Position numbers and translations under genes: made by a program. The notes below the pieces were generated by a model. That model was given only the letters and a program-made list of their open reading frames with translations. It made no database searches and was not told where the DNA came from. A DNA stretch of 42,895 bases from a virus, in the IMG/VR virus record IMGVR_UViG_3300022540_000256, positions 1 to 42,895 of that record; one strand, 5' to 3'. Positions 23,194-28,013 of this stretch are shown one piece after another; the first letter of the stretch is position 1, and every line of letters begins with the position of its first letter.

Positions 23194-23207
23194 TATGCTC
23201 CTTTCCT

Positions 23208-23314
23208 AACTTCTACACCCACCGCCCCTGAGGAGGACTGGCCACGTTTCCGCTGAGTCTCACAGCCCTCCTCTAGGCGGACCCAAAGGGAGAAGGGCGA
23301 TGGAGGTAGAAGTT
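23208..23314 (-). ncRNA. structured intergenic element D2 (long closing stem, two hairpins)
   Basis: On the minus-strand RNA, bases 23314-23295 pair with 23228-23208: nine perfect pairs (AACTTCTAC/GTAGAAGTT), one C-U mismatch, then ten more pairs of which two are G-U. Inside are a CCC-TTT-GGG hairpin (23282-23290) and an 11-pair stem, 23263-23273 with 23230-23240, with one G-U and a 22-base loop. The G-U pairs exist only in the minus-strand transcript; the plus strand would have A-C mismatches. That supports an RNA read with the operon. AAGGAG of the next gene follows immediately. Confidence 0.6.
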
Positions 23315-23328
23315 ATTTGCTCCTGCTT

Positions 23329-23419
23329 CCCCCGCTGCCCTGGTGATAATCATAACCAGGGTGCGGTCCACCTTCACCATCTGGCCGAAGCCAGGGGGGT
23401 GCGGCGAGGGCAGAGGGGG
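23329..23419 (-). ncRNA. structured intergenic element D1 (three-way junction)
   Basis: A closing helix pairs CCCCC 23329-23333 with GGGGG 23415-23419, then one mismatch, then CTGC 23335-23338 with GCAG 23410-23413. It encloses CTGGC/GCCAG (23381-23394), whose loop is TTCG on the minus strand, the very stable C(UUCG)G tetraloop. It also encloses CCCTGGT/ACCAGGG (23338-23361) with a ten-base loop. The closing arm is followed by GGAG, but no gene starts between D1 and D2. A small hairpin GGTGG/CCACC (23418-23433) adjoins the upstream stop. Confidence 0.5.
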
Positions 23420-23433
23420 TGGCAGGAACCACC

Positions 23434-23587
23434 CTAATTGAATACCTCATCTTGGCACTTCTGACACAGACCTGATATAGCATACTCCTTTCGACTCAGC
23501 CCATCCTTGAACTCTGTAGCAGGGCCACTACAGCCAACAGGTGAGGCAATACACCTGCTAGACTTAATAGCTGTGGTGCGGCCCCAT
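23434..23587 (-). pseudogene. zinc-site microprotein gene with one-base frameshift at its start
   Basis: A frame open to TAG at 23434 encodes RCIASPVGCSGPATEFKDGL followed by SRKEYAISGLCQKCQDEVFN. I recognise this as a small conserved phage family with C...C and C-x2-C and the signature LSRKEYxISGLCQxCQD. The expected ATG at 23587 (TAATG overlap) reads MGPHHSY and stops. Removing one G from the GGGG after ATG restores MGRTTAIKSSRCIASPVG. So this is a homopolymer sequencing error, a recent mutation, or a frameshift site. Confidence 0.65.
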
Positions 23588-23640
23588 TAGCGTTCTAGGA
23601 GGGCTTCTATCTCAGGGTGTTTCTCACTAGGCTCAGGCAC
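23587..23640 (-). CDS. 17-residue ORF between two coupled genes
   Basis: A GTG in the TAGTG overlap with the preceding stop begins a frame reading VPEPSEKHPEIEALLER and ending with TAA, which overlaps the ATG at 23587. Overlaps at both ends suggest ribosomes pass through this frame, either making a 17-residue peptide or simply coupling the two genes. Evidence for a functional product is weak. Confidence 0.3.
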   Translation of the reverse strand: MPEPSEKHPEIEALLER

Positions 23641-23813
23641 TAGAATACTCCATTCGGTTTGGGGCACTCACATCCTAAGTACCAGACCTTCTGAGGCTGG
23701 CCGTGGAAGATGATAAGGCCTTGCTTCTCCTCACGTTCACATAGACAGGTTGAACATCTAAGGATCGTGTCCATGTGAGGTTGCCTAGACACACGGTAGA
23801 ATCCTATTCGCAT
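23640..23813 (-). CDS. zinc-site microprotein
   Basis: A 57-residue ORF (MRIGFYRVSRQPHMDTILRC, STCLCEREEKQGLIIFHGQP, VWYLGCECPKPNGVF). The cysteines C-x2-C-x-C and C-x-C make a probable zinc site. AAGGAG lies about ten bases before the ATG, directly after structured element C. It is followed by the 17-residue ORF through a TAGTG overlap. Its function is unknown. Confidence 0.6.
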   Translation of the reverse strand: MRIGFYRVSRQPHMDTILRCSTCLCEREEKQGLIIFHGQPQKVWYLGCECPKPNGVF

Positions 23814-23831
23814 GGTTCGCTGCTCCTTTCA

Positions 23832-23904
23832 GAGTGGGCCGGTAGGCTGGGTCAGGGTTGAGGATGCCTCTCACTATTCAGTTGTAGACCTACCGGCCCT
23901 ACTC
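23832..23904 (-). ncRNA. structured intergenic element C (15-pair stem)
   Basis: GAGTGGGCCGGTAGG at 23832-23846 pairs with 23889-23904: eleven continuous pairs, a one-base bulge at 23900, then four more. The 42-base interior contains GAGG-ATG-CCTC (23860-23870). No T-tract follows, so it is unlikely to be a simple terminator. On the minus-strand RNA the 3' arm ends three bases before AAAGGAG of the 57-residue gene; the 5' arm begins six bases after the stop of the preceding gene. Confidence 0.6.
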
Positions 23905-23910
23905 GCTAAC

Positions 23911-24399
23911 CTAGCCTGTTGCTACAGGCTCGTCCTCGCAGACCATCTCGTACTCTGATTCCTCTTGCATACGGTAGCCCGTTACCTTCTTGGTGATCTG
24001 GCAGTTAGAGCCAGCAGGGAGGCCATTGAACTCAACCCGTAGCCCTTGCTTGAAGCCAGGTAACTCATTCAGGGAAAAACTGTAACCGACCTGGCCGCTC
24101 CACTTTACCAGGGTACGGCGTGGCTTTTTGTAGGTTTGGTCTGGATGTTGCCCTAATAGATAGGTATACAGCTTGTCCACGTCGGCGTGAAGGGCATCCG
24201 CTGCCTCTGGGCCGTTGGCAGGTTCTTGGGGCCAAAGGCTAAGACTGCTAGGAGTCAAATTCCCGATGCGATAGCGCCTTTGCACAAACGAGGGCAAGAT
24301 GTCCTCTATCTTGTCAAGCAGGTCTAGCTCCCCAGTAACCTTGCGTAGCCAATAGAGCGAGGTTTTCCTCTGCTCACGGTAGGCATCATGCTCACTCAT
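23911..24399 (-). CDS. phage protein of unknown function
   Basis: A 162-residue protein starting MSEHDAYREQRKTSLYWLRK; the ATG at 24399 follows AAGGAG and overlaps the previous stop. A helical N-terminal half (GELDLLDKIEDILPSFVQRR) is followed by a beta-rich C-terminal half (TLVKWSGQVGYSFSLNELPG, LPAGSNCQITKKVTGYRM) ending with acidic residues. The family is not recognised. Confidence 0.6.
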   Translation of the reverse strand: MSEHDAYREQRKTSLYWLRKVTGELDLLDKIEDILPSFVQRRYRIGNLTPSSLSLWPQEPANGPEAADALHADVDKLYTYLLGQHPDQTYKKPRRTLVKWSGQVGYSFSLNELPGFKQGLRVEFNGLPAGSNCQITKKVTGYRMQEESEYEMVCEDEPVATG

Positions 24400-24521
24400 C
24401 TGACTCTCCTTTCTCCATAATACTCCCTCAGCCAGCAGGTCAGGCAAGTGCAAGGATATGACCCCTCACCTGGTATCCTACTAGTTGAGACTGTACCACA
24501 TTGAGGGCAATACTTAGTCAT
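24396..24521 (-). CDS. zinc-ribbon microprotein
   Basis: A 41-residue ORF (MTKYCPQCGTVSTSRIPGEG, SYPCTCLTCWLREYYGERRV). C-x2-C and C-x-C-x2-C knuckles form a zinc ribbon. The start at 24521 overlaps the previous gene by eight bases and the stop overlaps the next start (ATGA). The longer frame to 24596 lacks a ribosome site. Its target is unknown. Confidence 0.6.
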   Translation of the reverse strand: MTKYCPQCGTVSTSRIPGEGSYPCTCLTCWLREYYGERRVR

Positions 24522-24741
24522 CAGGTTCCACCCCACATGCCTTAAGGAACCTCTCCCTGTCAAACTGTGGGTTGTCAGCAGCAAGGTGGTCAGCAAGGCG
24601 CTCTGCCACCCTACGCTTTGACTCCAACATCAGGTGCTTGCTATGGACGGCAGCAATTCCCTCTGGCTCAGCCCTAAGGAACTTTGCCAAGTCGTCGTAG
24701 TGCCTAGTGTTGTACCTAGGATTGGTTGGGTACTCAGGCAT
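24514..24741 (-). CDS. small helical phage protein (DNxxF...ACG family)
   Basis: A 75-residue protein: YNTRHYDDLAKFLRAEPEGI, RRVAERLADHLAADNPQFDR, ERFLKACGVEPDD. It shares the H-Y/H-x-x-x-A-x-x-x-R-A and DN-x-x-F-x-x-x-x-F-x-x-ACG pattern with the gene at 22984-23193. GGAGG lies eight bases upstream of the ATG. The family is widespread among phages in my experience but uncharacterised. Confidence 0.65.
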   Translation of the reverse strand: MPEYPTNPRYNTRHYDDLAKFLRAEPEGIAAVHSKHLMLESKRRVAERLADHLAADNPQFDRERFLKACGVEPDD

Positions 24742-24744
24742 AGT

Positions 24745-25422
24745 TTATCCCTCCACTTGCCTTGAACTTGGTAGGACCGACACAATGTTACCTGCATTGA
24801 CACCTGCATGGTACGCCTCTGGCTGGACATTTACCGTCCTGCCACGCCTCAGGTCAGGATACTCCTGGTGCATAAAGGTATTAGTCTCCTCAGTGAGATT
24901 GACCACTAGCGCACGAGTGTTTGCATCCTGGCCTAGCTCCAACTCCTGCAACCTCTCACCTATCCGGTTGATGGCACCTAGCAGGAACGATCCCTTCCAA
25001 GCACTGTTGACTGGTCGCCCGAGAAACTCCTGCACCCCTGCCTGAGTAGATGCAAGTATCTCTAACTGGCCAGTGAGCCAAGAGGCCATCTCCTTGACCG
25101 CCTCAACATTGTGCTTGCGGCCAAGGATGTGACTCTGGCCATTTGAGATGACTGTGCGGCAGAAGTTGTGTCGGGCGATTGCACTGAGGAGAAAGCGTTT
25201 CCACTGTACTGCCCCTACATCAAACATCTCATTTAGTACAGGGCAGGGCTCAGCACCCTCCTCACACTCTGCATCGGCCATGTCTAGATTATACCTGAGG
25301 AGCATGGCCTGTAGCCGCTCCATTGCCAGAGACGCTTCATGCTCAGTGGCAGCCTCATCAGATGCAAGGCGTAGTAGTACTCGCACCTTCTCAAGGATAC
25401 CTTCTGGTGGTGCGGTGGTCAT
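24745..25422 (-). CDS. DUF2786 protein with C-terminal DUF7168-like domain
   Basis: A 225-residue protein. Residues 7-50 match DUF2786 (ILEKVRVLLRLASDEAATEH, EASLAMERLQAMLLRYNLDM). The rest (FLLSAIARHNFCRTVISNG, LGRKHNVEAVKEMASWLTGQ) matches the domain that usually follows it in phages and some bacterial proteins. No function is established. The ATG overlaps the stop of the 41-residue gene upstream (ATGA). Confidence 0.75.
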   Translation of the reverse strand: MTTAPPEGILEKVRVLLRLASDEAATEHEASLAMERLQAMLLRYNLDMADAECEEGAEPCPVLNEMFDVGAVQWKRFLLSAIARHNFCRTVISNGQSHILGRKHNVEAVKEMASWLTGQLEILASTQAGVQEFLGRPVNSAWKGSFLLGAINRIGERLQELELGQDANTRALVVNLTEETNTFMHQEYPDLRRGRTVNVQPEAYHAGVNAGNIVSVLPSSRQVEG

Positions 25423-25544
25423 GGCCTCATCTTGCCAAACCAGCGGATGAAGGAGGACCTAATATGGCCTCTGCACTTAGCACAGTAGCCACCATACACC
25501 CTCCTTCCATGCTTACTGTGGCATAAAGGATTGCGACACGGCAT
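25419..25544 (-). CDS. zinc-site microprotein
   Basis: A 41-residue ORF (MPCRNPLCHSKHGRRVYGGY, CAKCRGHIRSSFIRWFGKMR). C-x4-C and C-x2-C plus His make a probable zinc knuckle in a basic protein. AAGGAG lies nine bases before the ATG, and the TGA overlaps the DUF2786 start. A competing frame with a GTG at 25627 overlaps structured element B and is less likely. Confidence 0.6.
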   Translation of the reverse strand: MPCRNPLCHSKHGRRVYGGYCAKCRGHIRSSFIRWFGKMRP

Positions 25545-25573
25545 CGCTCATGCTCCTTTCTCTGGCTACTCCA

Positions 25574-25638
25574 ACCGAGGGGCTGGCAGGGTCCACACCT
25601 GCGTCCAATGATATATCCTTGGCTCACAGCCCCTTGGT
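25574..25638 (-). ncRNA. structured intergenic element B (three-way junction)
   Basis: A closing helix pairs AGGGGCTG 25578-25585 with CAGCCCCT 25627-25634, extendable by ACC 25574-25576 with GGT 25636-25638. Inside are GCAGG 25586-25590 with CCTGC 25598-25602 (loop 7) and a weaker CCAA 25605-25608 with TTGG 25619-25622 (loop 10). The gap runs from the stop of the 55-residue gene to the ribosome site of the 41-residue gene. The layout of one closing stem and two hairpins is like elements A and D1. Confidence 0.5.
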
Positions 25639-25642
25639 GAGA

Positions 25643-25810
25643 CTAACCCTCCGTGTACTCCTGGCGTGGAGCCTCATCTATCAACCGTATGATGCATGAT
25701 GCCCTTCGCCAGTTCTCCGGGGGCCCACTGATGTTGGCCAGGACCTCACGGACGAAGGCCATATCGTCCTCATTGATTTCCAATGTGATGGCCTTCCACT
25801 TGTCAGGCAT
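25643..25810 (-). CDS. small acidic protein, unknown
   Basis: A 55-residue ORF (MPDKWKAITLEINEDDMAFV, REVLANISGPPENWRRASCI, IRLIDEAPRQEYTEG). AGGAGG lies about nine bases before the ATG, directly after element A. Composition and codon use look like its neighbours. A helical core with charged ends is predicted. The family is not recognised. Confidence 0.6.
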   Translation of the reverse strand: MPDKWKAITLEINEDDMAFVREVLANISGPPENWRRASCIIRLIDEAPRQEYTEG

Positions 25811-25828
25811 TGTGGTACTCCTCCTTTT

Positions 25829-25947
25829 GCTAGACCACCCGGTGCTGTTACCAAGGGGAGCACCTCCGATTCGTTGGAGGCGTTACCAGCAAGGACACAA
25901 TTAGTTGTGTTCTCCCTCGCCTTAGCAACAGCACTGGAAGGTCTAGC
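25829..25947 (-). ncRNA. structured intergenic element A (nested helices, three-way junction)
   Basis: GCTAGACC 25829-25836 pairs with GGTCTAGC 25940-25947. A symmetric 5/5 internal loop follows, then GTGCTGTT 25842-25849 with AACAGCAC 25927-25934. A shorter helix made of AAGG/CCTT and GGAG/CTCC (25853-25860 with 25912-25923) comes next. Two hairpins lie inside: CCTCC/GGAGG 25863-25880 (loop 8) and ACACAA/TTGTGT 25895-25910 (loop TTAG). The paired bases are Watson-Crick. The last arm ends four bases before AGGAGG of the 55-residue gene. Confidence 0.65.
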
Positions 25948-25962
25948 CTCCCAGTTGCCATT

Positions 25963-26142
25963 CTATTCCTCGAACTCCTTTGGCCAGTGCTCCCCAGCCA
26001 AGGCTTCGTGCTTCCCTAAGGCGTAGAACCATGTGTCGAAGAGGAGTTCAAGCGCATGGCGGAAGCACAGGCATAGTTGGCTTCCATAGATACCTCCAAT
26101 AAAGAAGGCAGCATTCGCTCCGCAAGTCTCACACTTTGGCAT
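25963..26142 (-). CDS. zinc-site microprotein, first gene of the early operon
   Basis: A 59-residue ORF (MPKCETCGANAAFFIGGIYG, SQLCLCFRHALELLFDTWFY, ALGKHEALAGEHWPKEFEE). C-x2-C and C-x-C-x2-H make a zinc site resembling B-box or ribbon folds. AAGGAG is six bases before the ATG. It is the first gene behind the TTGACA promoter at about 26205, so it should be among the earliest products. A host-takeover role is plausible but unproven. Confidence 0.6.
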   Translation of the reverse strand: MPKCETCGANAAFFIGGIYGSQLCLCFRHALELLFDTWFYALGKHEALAGEHWPKEFEE

Positions 26143-26181
26143 GGTACTCCTTTCGCGCTACTCACCAACTTGCTACCTACC

Positions 26182-26210
26182 AGTTTAACCCTATAACTTG
26201 CGCTTGTCAA
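26182..26210 (-). promoter_or_regulatory. sigma-70-type promoter of the early minus operon
   Basis: On the minus strand TTGACA (26205-26210) is followed by 17 bases and TAAACT (26182-26187; four of six consensus bases). ACTTG and CAAGT (inverted, 26197-26213) overlap the -35 box, and CCAGTT/AACTGG flank the promoter, so a repressor may bind here. The 59-residue gene starts about 35 bases downstream. Confidence 0.65.
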
Positions 26211-26407
26211 GTGATAACTGGTTAACTTGGCATAGAACTTGTGTGCTAGTAGATATGATTAAGTGCATATACATTACCATGCCAACCCGCGCCACAGTCT
26301 AACTGTTAACCCGCACAATCAATAACACAATACCGCCATAGCCTCAGATACAGTAAACACATTAAGGTGTTGTTTTAGTGTATAATCACGAAAGCCCGAG
26401 AAATCGC

Positions 26408-26436
26408 TTGACAGCTAATGTCCTGGGGTGTAAGGT
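26408..26436 (+). promoter_or_regulatory. promoter of the isolated plus-strand gene
   Basis: TTGACA (26408-26413), 17-base spacer, TAAGGT (26431-26436; three of six). The -35 box is perfect and the -10 box weak, suggesting activation or low constitutive use. The gene starts at 26545, leaving a leader of about 100 bases. Confidence 0.55.
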
Positions 26437-26544
26437 GAAGATGGTAGTCAGCACGTTAACAATCATAGACGCGGCTCAGAGTGGCGAGAGCCCAACTTGG
26501 GGCCGCAACTAATAGAGATGGCGACATCTCAGGAAGGAATCCCA

Positions 26545-27165
26545 ATGCCAGAACAGGAGACTGTGACTCTCGCATCCGAGGGAGCGAGAATCAAGCGTCT
26601 GGAAGCTGACTTGGCAGATGCAGTCAAAGCGCAAGAGACTGCTATCACGGCCATGACCAAACGCCAGAAGGATGCCAGCACAGATGAATTGCTGGCACTG
26701 GCCGATGACGTTCGAGTGGCCAAGTCGAAGTGCGATGGCGTGCAAGCCACAATCAACGCCAGCCAACGTACCATCGGCCGACTCGAATGGGAAGCCAAAA
26801 GCGCAAAGCTGACGGCCGTTCTTAACCCCATTGCTAGTCAAGTGCGCCAAGCCATCGTGAACGCCAAAGCCACCATGACAGAGTTCAAGGTGACTGGGGT
26901 GGTGGTGACTGTGACAGACGTGGACAAGGCCGATGTTATGGTCGCAGTCAAGCCCACGGGCCCAGACGTTCCAAAGCCGCCCGCGAAGCGTGGGAGTGGC
27001 GGAGGTGGCGGTGGTGGAGGTGGTCGCGTTCCACTGACTGTTGATGACACCGAGTACGCTAGTGCAAACGCTGCGCTGATGGCCATATTCCCCGACTTCG
27101 AGGGCAAGATGGGGCGTCAGGCAATCATAGCCAAGCTGGAGAAGGCAGGCCACACGGTCAGCTAA
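26545..27165 (+). CDS. isolated accessory (moron-like) protein, unknown
   Basis: A 206-residue protein. The ATG at 26545 has GGAAGGA seven bases upstream; the frame also contains an ATG at 26518. The N-terminal 80 residues are coiled coil (ARIKRLEADLADAVKAQETA). A beta-segment (FKVTGVVVTVTDVDKADVMV) and a linker with nine Gly follow. The C-terminal domain is VPLTVDDTEYASANAALMAI ... MGRQAIIAKLEKAGHTVS. It has its own promoter and terminator and opposes both neighbouring operons, the hallmark of a moron. A defence, exclusion or host-control role is possible. Confidence 0.65.
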   Translation: MPEQETVTLASEGARIKRLEADLADAVKAQETAITAMTKRQKDASTDELLALADDVRVAKSKCDGVQATINASQRTIGRLEWEAKSAKLTAVLNPIASQVRQAIVNAKATMTEFKVTGVVVTVTDVDKADVMVAVKPTGPDVPKPPAKRGSGGGGGGGGGRVPLTVDDTEYASANAALMAIFPDFEGKMGRQAIIAKLEKAGHTVS

Positions 27166-27175
27166 ACTGCATATA

Positions 27176-27215
27176 CCCCCTAGCAATTAAGTGCTGACTA
27201 CTGCTAGGGGGTTTT
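27176..27215 (+). terminator. intrinsic terminator
   Basis: CCCCCTAGCA (27176-27185) pairs with TGCTAGGGGG (27202-27211), ten perfect pairs, followed by TTTT (27212-27215). The 16-base loop can form a further AGT/ACT pairing. It ends transcription of the isolated gene 10 bases after its stop codon. Confidence 0.85.
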
Positions 27216-27422
27216 GCTTACCTTCCCTCACAGAACATTAGTTCTGATAGGAGTGGGGGTGTTTGTGCTGGCCAGCTATAGACGCTCCCTATACCGCCCA
27301 CCCATCATAGCCACCACCTATCCGAAGCTATGCCTACGATCGGGGTATCCTATACACACACGTAAGGCTCTCCTCGCCATTTTTACCAAAATCACAAAAC
27401 GACCCGAACACATGTTCCACCC
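27216..27422. other. intergenic region between converging units
   Basis: About 207 bases between the terminator and the end of the second minus-strand operon. It holds an inverted repeat CAGAAC-ATTA-GTTCTG (27231-27246) and a palindrome GCTGGCCAGC near 27268-27277. It also has, on the minus strand just after the last stop, a small GAACA/TGTTC hairpin followed by T-rich sequence, which may act as a weak terminator. No convincing gene is seen. Confidence 0.4.
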
Positions 27423-27683
27423 TCAATGGACATGAGGCTTCACATAGTCATCGTATAGGTTGGGGCCATATCCCATGAGTGCCTCAGTGGGCACAAAACC
27501 TGCACCAGTGTTACTAACAGATAGGTGGTACTGCCTGAACACCATGATGACACCAATAAGACAATCAAACCAGCCATCGGCCTGCTGTACCATCTCTAGG
27601 GCTGCCATCTCAGGCACCCAGATGGGACAGGATAGCCAATGTGGTAGGTTGTGTACTGTAGCTTCCAACTCGCGCTTGTTCAT
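27423..27683 (-). CDS. small protein, unknown (last gene of second minus operon)
   Basis: An 86-residue protein (MNKRELEATVHNLPHWLSCP, MVQQADGWFDCLIGVIMVFR, ALMGYGPNLYDDYVKPHVH). It is mixed hydrophobic, with a central segment that could bind membrane. It starts four bases after the stop of the 35-residue membrane gene with only a weak ribosome site (GGTAGAG), so translation is probably coupled. No family is recognised. Confidence 0.55.
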   Translation of the reverse strand: MNKRELEATVHNLPHWLSCPIWVPEMAALEMVQQADGWFDCLIGVIMVFRQYHLSVSNTGAGFVPTEALMGYGPNLYDDYVKPHVH

Positions 27684-27687
27684 AGCT

Positions 27688-27795
27688 CTACCAGAAGGGT
27701 ATTGCTAGGATGTTGTTGATGATAAAGCCTACCATCATAACAAAGATGATGAGCCAGATGACATAGGCTATAGCACCTCCAACTGTGACTTTCAT
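27688..27795 (-). CDS. 35-residue membrane microprotein
   Basis: The ORF starts MKVTVGGAIAYVIWLIIFVM and continues MVGFIINNILAIPFW. It is one or nearly two hydrophobic helices with a single Lys at the N-terminus. GGGAGG lies eight bases before the ATG, which overlaps the preceding stop (ATGA). Location in a small, separately controlled operon suggests exclusion or host membrane modification rather than structural use. Confidence 0.65.
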   Translation of the reverse strand: MKVTVGGAIAYVIWLIIFVMMVGFIINNILAIPFW

Positions 27796-28013
27796 TGTAT
27801 CTTCCTCCCTGGCACTATTGATGGCCTTAGATAGCCACCAAGTTGTTCGGCATGGATTTCCTCTTTGCTGGTTGGATCATAAGGGCCCTTGTGCCTGAAC
27901 TCTCGCTCCTTTCCACAATACTTGCACTCGGCCTTGTTGCCATCAGAGCCTTGAGGCCTAAACATCCAGTGATGGGCCTTGGTGGGAGACCTTCTACAGT
28001 AACCAGGCTTCAT
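27792..28013 (-). CDS. small zinc-site protein, unknown
   Basis: A 73-residue protein (MKPGYCRRSPTKAHHWMFRP, NKAECKYCGKEREFRHKGPY). C...HH and C-x2-C can bind zinc. The rest is basic and polar. It starts in an ATGA overlap with the upstream gene and ends in another with the membrane gene. Confidence 0.6.
   Translation of the reverse strand: MKPGYCRRSPTKAHHWMFRPQGSDGNKAECKYCGKEREFRHKGPYDPTSKEEIHAEQLGGYLRPSIVPGRKIQ

Larger units (their letters stand above)
26143..26544. promoter_or_regulatory. AT-rich divergent control region
   Basis: About 400 bases without a convincing gene separate the minus-strand early operon from the plus-strand gene at 26545. It contains two TTGACA promoters facing outward and an isolated TATAAT at 26381-26386. 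It also has an inverted repeat AACAC-ATTAAG-GTGTT (26356-26371) and related motifs around TTTAACCC/GTTAAC at 26181, 26216, 26302 and 26454. The AT-richness would also suit a replication origin, but no iterons are clear. Confidence 0.55.

Noticed and set aside
23270-23380. 36-codon ORF MVKVDRTLVMIITRAAGEAG
   Set aside because: The start lies on the UUCG hairpin of D1, has no ribosome site, and the frame crosses D1 and D2 helices.
23832-23904. Element C as an intrinsic terminator
   Set aside because: No T-tract follows on the minus-strand transcript and a coupled gene series continues directly downstream.
25427-25627. 66-residue minus-strand ORF (GTG start) with CGPC and HERC
   Set aside because: It overlaps structured element B and the better-supported 41-residue zinc-site gene, which has a good ribosome site and an ATGA coupling.
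25850-25961. 37-codon ORF MATGRLDLPVLLLRRG in the gap 25811-25962
   Set aside because: It has a ribosome-like site but runs through both arms and hairpins of element A; the composition looks non-coding.
27214-27435. 73-residue plus-strand ORF with hydrophobic start
   Set aside because: It begins with TTG inside the terminator T-tract, has no ribosome site, and overlaps the next operon's end.
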